A stretch of 64,000 bases of DNA from Tetracentron sinense (taxonomy: Eukaryota > Streptophyta > Magnoliopsida > Trochodendrales > Trochodendraceae), in the NCBI GenBank assembly GCA_015143295.1, contig CM026562.1:14164041-14228040 (forward strand), read 5' to 3'. A model generated the notes under the pieces. That model worked only from the letters and a program-made list of their open reading frames with translations, ran no database searches and was not told the origin of the DNA. The position numbers and the translations under genes are program-made. Positions within the stretch are counted from its first letter, which is position 1; the number at the start of each line of letters is the position of its first letter. This document shows positions 32,032 through 44,827 of this stretch, piece by piece.

Positions 32032-34732
32032 TCAAAACCAATCTTCTATGTATCTAATACCCATCGACTCTAGATGTTTCTCAAACACCTTCTGAGGAAG
32101 TGATTTAGTAAATGCGACTCCCATGTTATCTACTACGCACTCTTGGATAACTCGATGTTTCCACTCTTGACAATCTAATTGTCTCGAATTAGATGAAATC
32201 TACTTTCATTGTGCTTAGTCCTCTGATTTGCTCTAGGCTTGAGCAATAGCACTACTATTCTCACTATAAAGTATGATAGGAGATTCTATCAAGGAAACAA
32301 CACCAAGCATGGATAAACTATTTTTCCATATTGTGCTTGGATAAATTCTTTTATCCATACTATAAGCTAAACAATTTAATCCACCTCAAATACTTGGAAA
32401 AAAAATGTGCTTAATCGCTGTCCAATGCTCAAGATCAAGGTTAGATTGATATCTAATAATGAAATTCACCACATGACATATATCAATTCTTGTCAATCTA
32501 ATTGACTTGGGACAATCCCAACATCCTTTTCTTTCGATCGCCAAATAATTTAAGACCAAGAATATAGGAGGCTTCACCAAGGTCCTTCATAGCAAAGTTA
32601 CATGACAACTAGATTTTAACAGTTGATAACATTCTTATATCACTCCCAATGAATAGAATATCATCTATATAAAGAACTAGGAAAGTTATTGCACTCCCAC
32701 TGACCTTCTTGTACACATGTCTCATCCATGTTTTCTTGAAAACCAAACGATTTGATTGATTCATCAAAACAGATGTTCCAACTCCGAGGAGCTTGCTTAA
32801 GACCATAAATGGATTTGATCAATTTGCATACTTTATTATTTTGGCTATAGAGTTCAAAACCTTCGGGCTGGTCCAAATAAATATCCTCTTGAATGTTTCC
32901 ATTCAAGAAAGTGGTTTTGACATCCATCTGCCAAATTTCATAATCATAGTAAGCTGTAATTGATAACAAAATTCTGATGGAATTTAGCATTGCTACTGGT
33001 GAAAAGGTTTCCTCATAGTCAATACTAGCTTTTTAACTATACCCTTTCAGCACAAGCCTTGCTTTAAAGGTCTCTACCTTTCCATCGGATCCACATTTTC
33101 TTTTGTAGATTCATTTGCACCCGATGGGTCTAATTCCCTTAGGCTTTTCAACTAGGGTCCAAACACCATTCGAGTGCATGAAGTCCATTTCAGATTCTTG
33201 GCCTTATTCCAATTATTAGAATCAATATCACATATTGCTTCTTGATAAGTGTAAGGATCATCTTCTAAGGAATCTGATTCCATAGAATATACCTAATGCT
33301 GATAAGACAATCTATCTGGAGGACGACTAATCCTTATACTTCTCCAAGGCTGTTGTGTATTTAAAGATTCAGTTAACATGAGTTTAACCATGGTCACTTT
33401 ATCTTGATTTTGCTCCTTAAGATCTATTCTAAATCCATCTTCTCTATTAAGGATCATATCCTCTTCTAGAAAAATGGCATTCCTACTTACAAACACCTTT
33501 TGTTCACTAGGATTATAGAAGTAATATCCATGAGTTTCTTTTTGGGTATCCTATAAATAGGCACTTTTTAGTCCCACTTTCTAACTTGTCAAAGTTCTAC
33601 TTTCGAACATGAACTGGATAACCCCATACTTTGACATGCTTTAGATTAGGCTTTCGCCCCATCCATAGCTCAATTGGAGTTTTGGAAACAGACTTAAAAG
33701 GTACCCTATTCAATAGATAAATTGCAGTCTCTAATGCATATCCCCAAAAGAAAATTGGAAAATCAGTATTATTCATCATTGAACGAACCATATCCAATAG
33801 GGTTCGATTTCTTCTTTCTGAAACACCATTAAGCTGAGGTGTTCCTAGGAGAGTCCATTGGGATAAAATTCCATTATCTCTAAGATAATCCATGAACTCA
33901 TTCGAGAGGTACTCTCCTCCTCGGTCGGATCTGAGAGCTTTAATACATTTACCTTATTGTTTTTCTACTTCACTTCAGAATTCTTTAAACTTTTCAAAAG
34001 ATTCCAACTTATGATTCATTAGATATATGTAACCATATCTTGAAAAATCATCTGTGAATGTAATGAAGTAGACAAAGCCACCTTTGGTTGAATGATTCAT
34101 GGGTTCACATACATCAGTGTGAATTAATTCCAATATACTTGTGGCTCTCATAGGTTTGCCTGCAAATGACCTTTTGGTCAGTTTACCTTGAAAACAAGGT
34201 TCACAAGTTGGATAAGGTTCAACATGTAAATGGTTTAAAGGACCATCTTTTACCAATCTGTTGATCCTATCCAAATTGATATAGCCTAATCTGAGATGCC
34301 ATATAAGTATGTTGGATTCATAGACTCTCTACCTCTTTTCTGAGGTGTCACACTTGTGGACTCTTTATCCTCAATGTTATTTACAGAATTTCTTATAGGA
34401 TCAAGAAAATAAAGACCATTAAACAATGTGCCGGAAACAATAAAACTATTATTGTATTTGATAACTACATTAGTATCAAAATGCACTGAATAACCTTTAA
34501 AGATTAAACTAGAAATAGAAATCAAATTTATGTGCATGTCTGGCACATATAAACAGTCTTTTAAAACCAAAATCCTATCTAAAGAAAATTCTAAAACATA
34601 AGTTCTGATGGCGATCGCAGCAACACTTCCTTCTGTTCCCATCCTTATCTTGACTTCCTCATCACTGATATTTCTGCTCTTTTGAAACCCCTGTAACATA
34701 TTACAAATATGTGAGGTAGATCCACTATCTAC
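32032..34732 (-). pseudogene. pol: Element E pol (protease-integrase-RT-RNase H)
   Basis: Going left from 34732: protease with VDSGSTSHIC (the codon before it is a TGA stop); pre-integrase HHCC zone; integrase core (about 33600-34200) with HTDVCEPM, RSDRGGEY and NGVSERRNRT, so all three DDE residues are present; RT (about 32600-33300) with MDVKTTFLNGN, SIYGLKQAPRSW and YIDDILFIG (Ile in place of the usual Val); and RNase H whose C-terminal end (AFTKSLPQKVFEKHLESMG) reaches the stop at 32032. Several frameshifts and stops are spread throughout, for example after SRYGYIYLMNHK...FKEF. I did not assign a copia lineage. Confidence 0.87.
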
Positions 34733-35573
34733 TCACCAAGAGTTAGAGGAACCAACAATGAAGTTGGATTCAATGATGAAAGATTCTGACATACCTTCCA
34801 AAGGTCTGTCCTTGAGGGATGCAAAGTAAACTTTCCAATTCCTCTTCCAGTGACCTGGTTTCTTGCAATAGAAGCAGACACTCTGATTCTTTTTCTTGTC
34901 CTTCTTCTTAGAAGCTTTCTTGTTCTTACCCTTCTTGCCTTGAAGGTCCAACTCCCTCTGCCATATTTATATAGAGCTTAGTACACTTCATAAGATCCTC
35001 AGCTCATTGCAACATGTTTAGGAGCTCTGGCAGAGTAGTCTCCAATTTGTCCATGTTGTAATTCAACACAAAAGCTGAAAAGGATTCCGGGAGAGAGTTC
35101 AGGATCGCATCTGTTTGACTCTATTGATCAAGATCTGCTCCAAGAGTCAAGAGTTCATCAATGAACCCCATCATCTTGACAACATGCTCCCAAACTGGGC
35201 TACCATTAAACATCCTGGTCCCCATCAGTCCTTTCGTAGCCAACTGCCTAGCAGTTCTGTTCTGTTCCCCAAACATCTTCCTGAGATTAGTCAATATGTC
35301 CTTAGCTGTAGCAAAACCCTCGTGCTGTTACTATAGGACATTTGACATGGATGCAAGCATATAGCATTTGGCCAAACTATTTGATTCATGTCACTTTGAG
35401 GCTTTTTCAACCACCTCAGGGGTCTGAACTACCTCATCAAATTTTGGATAGTTGGAATTAAGAACATAAGTTATCTTCTGAGAGATAAGCACAATGTCAA
35501 GGTTTCTTTTTCAGTCCACAAAATTTGGACCAGTTAATCGATTCTCTTCTAGAATCTTGGAAAGGTGATTCAT
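34733..35573 (-). pseudogene. gag: Element E gag
   Basis: ATG at 35571-35573 opens MNHLSKILEENRLTGPNFVD, after which TGA replaces the usual Trp of DWKRN. The capsid part to about 34975 has stops. A Lys-rich stretch and a CCHC knuckle follow (CFYCKKPGHWKRN, about 34845-34890), with Trp at the place of the last Cys. It would assemble the particle in the cytoplasm; not functional. Confidence 0.8.
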
Positions 35574-37323
35574 GGCTATCTATACAATAAAATAGACATA
35601 AATTATTGCATTAATTTTCATACATATATTCATCGGATTTTGGGGGTTTTTAAATCTGATGATCCTCTCATCTTTCTTCAAATTTCATCATTCCCTTCAG
35701 CATATGAAATTAGGAAATAAACTATTTATTTCAGATGAGTATTAGGATCCTCATAATACACATGCAATCTTTCATTTTAGGATAGTACTACACATGCACT
35801 ACAGGGTGGATAGTAATCATCCATCACTGAGCATCTCATGCATAACTTCTTATGTAAATCAGTGATTCTCAATTTTCTTGCAACCTCCAAGGACAATATG
35901 ATAGTCACTGTTTTAGCCGCCATGTTTCCTTGTTTAAGTAAAACACATTATTCTAGTTCGTCATATGATCAAGTAAAGTTGTATTTCAGTTGACACTCCT
36001 TATCAGGCTATACACAAACTTATCTACAATAGAAATAAGGCTCTAAGATTTTAATTCAGATTGAATTATGTCAATACATTTTGGCAAGATAAGACTCAAA
36101 CTAATTAATTCCTAGTCTTATTGATACTGAAAGGCCTTAGGATTAATAATCTCATTTATTATCATTTAATATTTTTCTTGAATGAAACAATATTAAACAG
36201 GCATGATCATATCAATATTCATCATATGAATTATGAAAATTTTCGATAACAAGATTATTAAAGGAGTGATAAACTCCCACTAGCCCTCACAAGGGGTTTT
36301 GATCATTAGGGTTTTCACCTTATGATAAAAACCTACTCATCCTTATTACCTTAGGGTATTTGGATGTCAGTTTAGTGATCCATCTACCTTTCGTAACAAT
36401 TAATGTCTTTTTAGACACGATTATCCAATAATCTCATATGCAAAGGTTTTACGTAAAAATTTCCACTTAGGTCACAAACTCCACGTCCAAAAGAGTACTA
36501 ATAATGTATTGTGTCTAAATGTAAAAAATTTACAATTAAACACAATCCATTATTCATGGTATAATCCAATTATCCTAAATTATTATAAAAATGATAATCA
36601 CAATTATCTAAACTGTCGGGCTAAAGGAAATACTATTAATCATCACATGAATAATAATATTATAATTATAATCATATTATAATCTCACAATGGGTTCACA
36701 AAAATCATTCGAGCTTATTTAATTACAACAGGGGAATTAAATAAAGCCCTACAACTATTTGCTATCTTGCAATGGTTCTCCGAGCATCTCCTTCGGTTGA
36801 TTAATTCCACCATAAATCAGCAACCCTATTCTAAAAATAAGAAAAAGGGGAGGAGAGGGGAAAGAAAAGGAGGTATGATTTGTGGAACCCATTCAATACA
36901 TAAAATAACAAAATATAATAATCATTTATCATGATAAATATAATATATTTTATTTATGCTAGCCCAGTGCTCTCAGAATAAATTAAACAATTTAATTTAA
37001 TAATCTAAAAAAGATCTTTAAATCCTTTAAGGGCTATAACAAAATTTATATATCTCTAAATATCTATCCCTATTTAAATTTCGAGAGGTTTTGAAATCAT
37101 CGAAAATTGAAATTAGTATCAGACTAATTTCTAAAGGCTTGATTACTCCCTCAATAACTAGAGGGGGATCCCTTAACCCTATTAATGATTATCCAATAAT
37201 CAAGAATCTAGAAGATTGATTAATTAGGGTGCCCGAAATTTATAGGGAAGGCATTCTAGATATAATTAAAATTTGATTATACAATAAAATCAAAGAAGAG
37301 CATATCCAAGACTCTGATACCAC
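35574..37323 (-). promoter_or_regulatory. Leader and primer binding site of element E
   Basis: About 1.7 kb of AT-rich noncoding leader, unusually long, with no ORF that I can support. The primer site TGGTATCAGAGTC (minus) lies at 37310-37322, one base from the LTR end. Confidence 0.8.
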
Positions 37324-39477
37324 TGAAAGTATGCCTCTTTTTAATTTTCGAAAAATAATTCTTGGGGGGGCATACATCGAATCCCAAGATTTGACTAAGA
37401 TTCTAATTGATTTTATTCAATGAAAAATAAAATAACAATCACCTTTGCGACTTTGAAATTGTTAAGTCAACTCCACGATAGAACGATAGACCGACAAAAC
37501 TTTCCAAATGTCAAGTCTCCTTCGCAATCCACACGAACCTTCTTCTTTTTCTTTAAAGCTTTCTCTAATGGAAGCTAATGACCCTTCCAAATTTATAGCT
37601 CTAGGATCTTGAAATAAAGATCATTTCTTGATGATCAAGAACACTTGATCTTCTTCTTCTTGATTTTCAAACTAGAAGGCAAGAGAGAAGAAAAGGGGAG
37701 AGAGTGACCGTACACCTCAAAGGAAAGAGGGGGATGGGCATGAGATTGAGGAAGGAGAGGGGTCCAAAAACGTGGAGAGAATTAATTCTCCCAAGGGTTG
37801 GACGTTCACCCATATATATAGGATTTGCTTGGGTTGCTTGCAACCCAAGTCTCCTAATCCTAATTCAATTAGGTTTCCTCAATTGTTTCCATTCTTGATT
37901 TTTCCCAATTAATTTGGATTAATTTTTAATAGAAACTAACCTTATCCATTAGTAACTAACTAATCATATCCTTATCCAATAAGGAATATTAATTAGTAAC
38001 AAACTAATGGAATCCCTAACAATTAGGGAATCTTTAATTAGTAACTAACTAACTAACCTTATCCAATAAAGAGTCATTAGTTAGAAACTAATTAAAGTAA
38101 GGCTACCTCCTTGAAGTGGGCGTCCCACCCTAGGTGGGCCCCACTTCTACACGCCCCTTAGGGTTCTAAACCCCTTAATGCCACACATTTGATCTTTTAT
38201 CAAAATCCCCAATGGGTCCTATCCATTTGTTTTTTCACATCTAATGGGATTCCACCTTTTAGAGCTTCCCTATACCATATAGTGATTACTTAGATAAATT
38301 AATTAATTTAATTAATAATTAAATTAAGCACTTTAAGAAGGTCCTTGTATGTGAGATCGAAAGGGATCTCCTATTTCCGGTTGTAGGACCAAGTACTCAA
38401 CCTTTTGGTTAAAGCATTGTTACTAGGAAACACCTTTCCTATCACTCTATTAGGATTATAAAATTTCATCTGTATCCCTAGACTTCCACCAATCACAATA
38501 ATGTCCATTAACACAATGTGATTAACCTCTAGAAAATAGAGAATTACTTGTAGGTATTTCTATCTCAAGATTTGTTTACAGATGCGTCCCTCCACTTCCA
38601 ATATTATTATAAGCTTACGGGACAATATCTAATATTGTCTTTAATCCCTGGCTTATATTGAGAACCCATTCTTTTTTATACTTATAGTCAAACTTGGACT
38701 TTCAAAAAAAAATAGAAATTCTTTAAAAGAAATAATAATAATTATTACATTTCTTTTATACAGAAAATAAACTCCTCGATAAAACCATTTCATCGATGAA
38801 TACCAGGGCTGGGTTTTTCAAGTCCGGTTTCGACAAGTATCAACTCAATATTAATTACTCTATAAAAATAGTGGAATCCTTGTTAAGCGTACACACACTT
38901 CTTCTAATATAGCGTACATAACCCAACGAGCCCGTATTTAGTCCGGTGTGTTGGACATTGACGATTGGCTACATCAAAGCTATATAGGCTAATACTAGAG
39001 AAGATTTCGACCTCTCAGGTTAAGGACAGTATGTCAAATGGACTACCCTAAATATAAAGATAGTATATTTCTAAGGGTATTCACTGAGCGATCCAGTTGC
39101 AATAAAAGTACTTCTTATTTATATCCACGTCTTTTTCAAAAGACTCTTCTCTCAGTGATTGAGATTCATCACTCCATCATATGGAACTAACAATGTGTAA
39201 TTAGTAGGAATACATTGTCCAGATGTATCCTGAATAACTTAGAACAATATTAGGTCTACAAGGAACCGGAAAACCATATCACCTTAACAATTAGTCAATA
39301 ACTAATTAGATGGTCTTCCTATAGTGTTACCTAAGGGACAAAGTAGTCTCATCTAATGAGATACTTTTAATGTGTTATCCAATGTAGAAGACAATGTGTG
39401 AATGTAAAATATGCTTTTATTGATTAAGTAGATTAATACAATTCTGGAATGGCTTTTGTGGGCATATATCTCTAATA
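37324..39477 (-). repeat. 5' LTR of element E (2154 bp)
   Basis: Plus strand TGAAAGTATGCC...CTCTAATA; the terminal TG on the minus strand has become TA. A TATA box (CCTATATATATGGG on the minus strand) lies near 37810-37823. A truncated second copy of this LTR family lies inside element H (55416-57235). Confidence 0.9.
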
Positions 39478-40370
39478 GAAAGGACATCCAATCCCTAATT
39501 GGAGTCCAAATAGAGAATGATTTTTTGTGAATGTGCAGAAGGGCAAGTTAACCGAGCAAAGTCAAACAATGAGGGTAAATATCAGCCGATGATTGCCGAC
39601 ACTTCAACAATAAGAAACGGCATGTACGGTTATTCCCAAGTGATACAAAGGGACAAGTACTATTACGGTAGAGGTTTTTTTGGATAAGTACAATAATCTG
39701 GTCCCCTCTCCCAAAAAAAAAACTCTTAAAAACTAATTACGAAAAAAATCTGAAAATTGGTCTAGTGTGTAACCTAATACTATTATGGTAGAGATTTTTT
39801 TGGTTGACCCAACACCACAAGGTGATTACTTAAACCTCTATTATGGTAGAGGTTTAAGTTGGTACAAATTATGTGTATATACATGCTCAAAATCTATTTT
39901 TCAGTTTTTTGCTCCCGCTCTGAAACCTCGCTTTCCTGGCGTTGAACCTTCTCCAAAACAATATCTCATTACCAAAAAAAACTTTTCCAAACCGCATCCA
40001 AATGGAATCAGATTTGATCTGGTCCTCGCCAGACCAAAACCGTTTCTCCCACTCTACTTCCTTTAATTGTCCTTTTAACCCGGAGTTAAATTGTAACTCC
40101 CATGATCAATTTTTTTTTCTAATAACAAAGATTAGATGGTTGAATCCTAGGATTAGTAAGTCTCATTGATAAAGGGTGTTAAAAGGGGCACATGTCTACT
40201 TGTGGGATGACGGCTAAGCGGTTTTGTTTGGCAAGGGCCAGCCCAAATCCATTCCCCATTCAAATGTAAAGTGAAATTCATCCTTTTTCTTTTTAAAGCA
40301 AAATTAATTTGGTTTGGCAAGAGGAGGAACGTCCGCCCAAATCCATTCTCCATTCATGTCTATCGGTTAA
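39478..40370. other. Unassigned AT-rich stretch with small direct repeats
   Basis: No gene seen. TATTAYGGTAGAGRTTT occurs at about 39661, 39780 and 39840. A segment of about 45 bp (GTTTGGCAAG...CCAAATCCATTC) occurs at about 40218-40268 and again at 40313-40358. It may be host DNA or old element debris. Confidence 0.5.
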
Positions 40371-41465
40371 AAAGGGCTCTCTATGGGTTAAAGCAAGCTC
40401 CTCGAGCTTAATATGAGAGATTAACCACTTATCTCTTGGAAAAATGGATTTTTGAGAGGGGGAGTAGATAACACTTTATTCATTAAAAGTGTCAAGGATG
40501 ATATTGTTATTGCTCAGATCTATGTTGATGACATTTTTAATGGCTCCACATCTGTCTTGCATGCTAATCAATTTGTTGATCTTATGACTAATGAGTTTGA
40601 AATGAGTATGGTTGGTGAATTGAATTTCTTCCTTGGTCTTCAAGTAAAGCAAATGGCAATAGGGATTTCTGTATCCCAAACAAAATGTGCCAAGGATCTT
40701 GTTAAGAAATTTGGTATGAACTCAGCTAAACATGCTCGTACTCCCATGAGCACCACCACAAAGCTTACCAAAGATGCTTCGGGAAAAAGTGTTGATCAAA
40801 CCACTTACAAAAGTATGATTGGTAGTTTACTTTATCTGACTGCCAGTCGTCCTGACATTTCTTTTAGTGTCGGAGCTTGTGGCCGCTATCAAGCGAGCTC
40901 CAAAGAGTCTCACTTACTTGCTATTAAACGTATTATTTGTTATGTGAGTGGAACTTTATCTTTTGGCCTTTGGTATCCCTTTGATACAAATAACATGGTT
41001 GTTGGGTATTCTAATGTCGACTAGGCCAAAAATGCGGATGACAGGAAAAGCACCACTGGAGGGTGTTTCTACATTAGAAACTATTTAGTTGTTTGACTTA
41101 GCAAGAAGCAGAACTCCATATACTTGTCGATTGTCGAGGCTGAATATATTGCAAGTGACAGTTATTGCACCCAACATTTGTGGAGAAAACAGATGTTGCT
41201 GGATTACAGGATATATCAAGGCACCATGACTGTGTATTGTGACAATACAATTGTCATTAATATTTCCAAGAATCTCATTCAACACTCTCGCACAAAGCAC
41301 ATAGACATTAGACATCATTTTATTCGTGAGCTTGTTGAGCAAAATGTTGTGTATATGAAATACGTCCAAACTGAGAACCAATTTGCAGATATTCTAACAA
41401 AACCTCTAGATTCCCTTCGGTTTGAATTCCTTAGGAAATCTATTGGTGTTTGCGAGGTTGATTGA
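40371..41465 (+). pseudogene. pol: Element K RT C-terminus and RNase H
   Basis: It begins in KALYGLKQAPRA (followed by TAA) and continues through the YVDDI active-site region (40521-40535), FGMNSAKHARTPM, the RNase H domain and a C-terminus QFADILTKPLDSLRFEFLR, ending TGA at 41463-41465. Further stops lie at 41022-41024 and about 41095, each in otherwise colinear sequence. Everything N-terminal to this is absent. Confidence 0.88.
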
Positions 41466-41947
41466 TTGTGTGTTGTTTGATAGATTAGGATGTTCTTCAT
41501 GCCTATTTGTCCTAGTGCTATTGATGTGATGTATATTAGTAGGTTATTTGTTTCACTCTTTGTTTTTTTTTTTTTTTTGATTGATTAAAAGAAAAAATCC
41601 AAAAAGATTTTATGTTTCTTTTAGATAGGTTGTTTTTCCTTCAAATATTGAAAAATCTAACAACATTGAAAAAAAAAATCAAAAATTCAAAAGGATGTTG
41701 CTTGGGCAAACTCTCCTATCATATTGTGCATGTTTCAATTTCTTTGTATTCATAATTCTTATTTCATGTCAAGGTAAAAATATTGAATAGGATTAAGTTC
41801 ATAAGGATATCATACCTTTCAAAGTCTTTTGGAAAATTAAAAAATAGACAAAGCTTCTAAATCACAGCTAGAATTGGTTAAACAATGTTGCTAAAGTTTC
41901 ATGCACATGCACTCTGACTTACTCTAGAAGATGGTCTAAATTCCTAA
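41466..41947 (+). other. 3' noncoding region of element K, first part
   Basis: AT-rich, no ORF of note. The last about 60 bp (CACATGCACTCTGACT and following) match element G's 3' region. It ends with CCTAA, the target-site duplication of L. Confidence 0.75.
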
Positions 41948-42025
41948 TGTAGCATCCCAAAATACCCCCTAAGAGTTAAGTGGTACTTTAGGAGTGACTA
42001 TTCATACCTACCAAACCATCCTGTA

Positions 42026-44045
42026 AATTCTTTGATCAAAAGATCAAATCTTTGGTTCCAGCTTCTAGAAGCTTGTTTCAAACCATATATCAACTTAATG
42101 AGCTTGCATACCATGTTCTCCTGGTTGCTTCATATAGATGTCTTCATCTAACATTCCATTAAGGAAAGCAGTTTTGACATCCATTTGTCATATCTCATAG
42201 TCATGGTGTGCAGCTATAGCTAGCAATATCCTGATGGATTTGATCATAGCTACTAGAGAAAAGGTATCCTCATAATCAACTCCTTGAATTTGAGTATAAC
42301 CTTTTGCAACAAGTCTAGCTTTATAGGTCTCCACGTTACCATCGGCACCCTTCTTCCTTTTGTAAATCCATTTGCATCCAATTGGCCTTATACCATCTGG
42401 TGGATCTACTAAAGTCCAGACACCGTTGTCATACATAGACTCTATTTCAACATTAATGGCTTTATTCCATTGAGATGCATCTACATCCAATGTAGCTTCC
42501 TGATAAGTATTAGGATCTTTATCCTCATCATCAGGGGTAACTAGATAAACTTCATTATTGTAATACTGAAGTCTATCTGGTGGTCTAGAAACTCTTTCTG
42601 ACCTTCTCAGTGGAACAGAATTAGGAGAAATTAAAGTGGAAGGATTAGGTTCAGGTTGGTTACCGGCTGTTCGTCTTTCATTTCATGAAAATTCAACCTT
42701 CTTTAGGAGATCTATTTCTTCCTCCAAGAAAGTGGCATGAAACCTAACAACTATTATTTGGTCTGCCTTAAAGTAGGAATAGAAACCCTTAGTTTCTTTT
42801 GGATATCGTACAAAGTTCCATTTCTCTGTCCTAGATTCCAACTTAGTGGGTTCGAGTTTGCGAACATGCACATGACAACCCCCCATACCCTTTGATGTTG
42901 TAAACTAGGTTTTCACCCAATCCACAATTCATAGGGTGTAAATGGAATAGACTTAGATGGAACCCGGTTCAGAATATAAATGACTGTTTATATAGCATAT
43001 CCCCAAAGATATGAAGCAACATCGGCATGCTCATCATAGAGCAAACCACATCTAATAAGGTCCAGTTTCTTCTTTCAGAAACTTCATTTTGTTGAGGAGA
43101 GCCAGGACTTGTCCATTGCGAGATAATCCCATTATCCCTTAAGTAATCCATAAACTCGTTGGTGGGATATTCACCACCTCGATCTGATCGAAGTGTCTTT
43201 ATGGATTTGTCAGTTTGATTCTCAACTTCTAATCTGAATTCTTTGAACTTTTCAAAGGTGTCAGATTTTTGTTGCATCAAATAGACATATCCATATCCGG
43301 AATAGTCATCGGTAAATGTGACAAAATATTGGAATTGACCTCGTGCAACAATGTTAAATGGACCACATACATCACTATGTATTAGTCTTAACTTTCTTCA
43401 GCTCTTCCTACCTTTTTAGGGTAAGGCTTCTTGGTCATTTTCCCTTCGAGACAAGACTCACATGTAGGGAGTGGTTCCACCTTGAGGAAGTCAAGGGGAC
43501 CATCTATTACTAACCTCTTAATCCTATCAAGATTTATGTGACCAAGTCTCTTATGCCAAAGATAAGTAGACTCAGTGCAATGTCTCTTCATTCCAGACAT
43601 TCTAGATGATGAGACATTGTCACTTTGCAGACATTCATTATTTACCAATGGAAATATTAAATAAAGACCATTAATGAGATTACTAGTTATCAAGACCATT
43701 TCATCTTTCTTAATTTCAACAATTGAATTAAAATTGATAGAGAATCCATAAAATAAGAGTCTAGATACTGAAATCAAATTACGATGTGCTGAAGGCACAT
43801 AAAAGCAGTCTTCTTAAATTAATGTCTTTCCATTAGGTAAATAAAGAGTAAACAAGCCGATTGACTTCACTGCAACATTTGTACCGGAGCCAACTTTAAG
43901 CTTCTGCTCTTGTTTGGTCGGCTTTCTAGTTTTCCTGAACTCCTGCAAACAATTGCAAACGTGTACAGTGGATCCAGAATCCACGCACCATGAGTTAGGA
44001 GGACTGTCCAGAAAGTTAGACTCAACAGTAATGTACTTCAAAGTA
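42026..44045 (-). pseudogene. pol: Element F pol (protease, integrase, partial RT)
   Basis: Protease SWCVDSGSTVHVCN near 43960-43990; pre-integrase zone with KRHCTESTYLWHKRLGHINL and CESCLEGK; integrase with LRSDRGGEYPTNEF and NEVSERRNWT (two changes from NGVSERRNRT, catalytic Glu retained); RT start with WTLVDPPDGIRPIGCKWIYKRKKG, ARLVAKGYTQIQG and SIRILLAIAAHHDYEI. Frames change at about 43390, 42960 and 42490. The sequence ends before the YVDD motif. Confidence 0.85.
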
Positions 44046-44827
44046 TCTCATACCTTGAGTACTTCCGCTATCCTTCTTAAGAGTTGCGAGGTAAGTCCTG
44101 CAATTCCTCTTCCAGTGGCCTATTTACCACAGTGGAAACACTTTCCATTGCCCTTGTTCCATTTTCTAAACTTTTTAGATTTCTTGGAGGTATCAGGTTT
44201 ATCGACGATTAAAGTTTCACCTTTAGTTGACTTTTTGATCAAATCTTCTGCAGCCACAAGTGAGTTCATAAGCTCACTTAGTGACATTTGACTCTTGTTC
44301 ATGTTATAATTTAACACGAACGAATTGAAGGACAAAGGGAGTGACTGCAGAACAGTGTCAACTTGAGTGATGGCATCCATCTCTCCACCAAGGATTTCCA
44401 GTTCATTCAATAAGCCTATCATCTTTATGAAGTGCTCCCTGAATGGAGTTCCCTCAGCCATCTTGGTGTTAATAAGGGATTTCAACTTTACTTGTCAAGC
44501 TGACCTATTTTGCTCACCAAACATCTCATGAAGGTTTTGCAAAATGTTAGAAGCCTTATCCATGTGTTCATGCTGGCTTTGCAAAATGTTAGACATTGAA
44601 GCCAGTATGTAACACTTGGTCATCTGATTGGACCTCTCCTATTGCTCTAACTCAGCCTTTTGGGCCGATGAAGTATCTGGAGGAATTTCAGACTTAGGTG
44701 TCTTAAGACATAGGTCAAGGTTATCCACGGCAAATACAATTCTAATCTTTCTTTTCCAGTCTACATAGTTAGTTCCTACTAACTTTTCATCATGAAGAAT
44801 TTCAGTCAATGGGTGTAGGCTTGTCAT
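44046..44827 (-). pseudogene. gag: Element F gag
   Basis: ATG at 44825-44827 begins MTSLHPLTEILHDEKLVGTN with DWKRKIRIVF typical of copia Gag. The capsid continues at 44485-44120 (LLNELEILGGEMDAI, SLPLSFNSFV) after a break near 44490-44640. The CCHC knuckle starts CFHCGK and is then cut by a stop and frameshift near 44120. Confidence 0.85.

Larger units (their letters stand above)
31413..39477 (-). mobile_element. Element E: Ty1/copia retrotransposon, 3' LTR split by element D
   Basis: A complete set of copia parts lies on the minus strand: 5' LTR 37324-39477, primer site, long leader, gag, protease, integrase, RT and RNase H, polypurine tract, and the first 604 bp of the 3' LTR (31413-32016). 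The remainder of the 3' LTR should lie left of element D, outside the window. Gene order (integrase before RT) identifies Ty1/copia. The flank at 39478-39482 is GAAAG. Confidence 0.9.
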
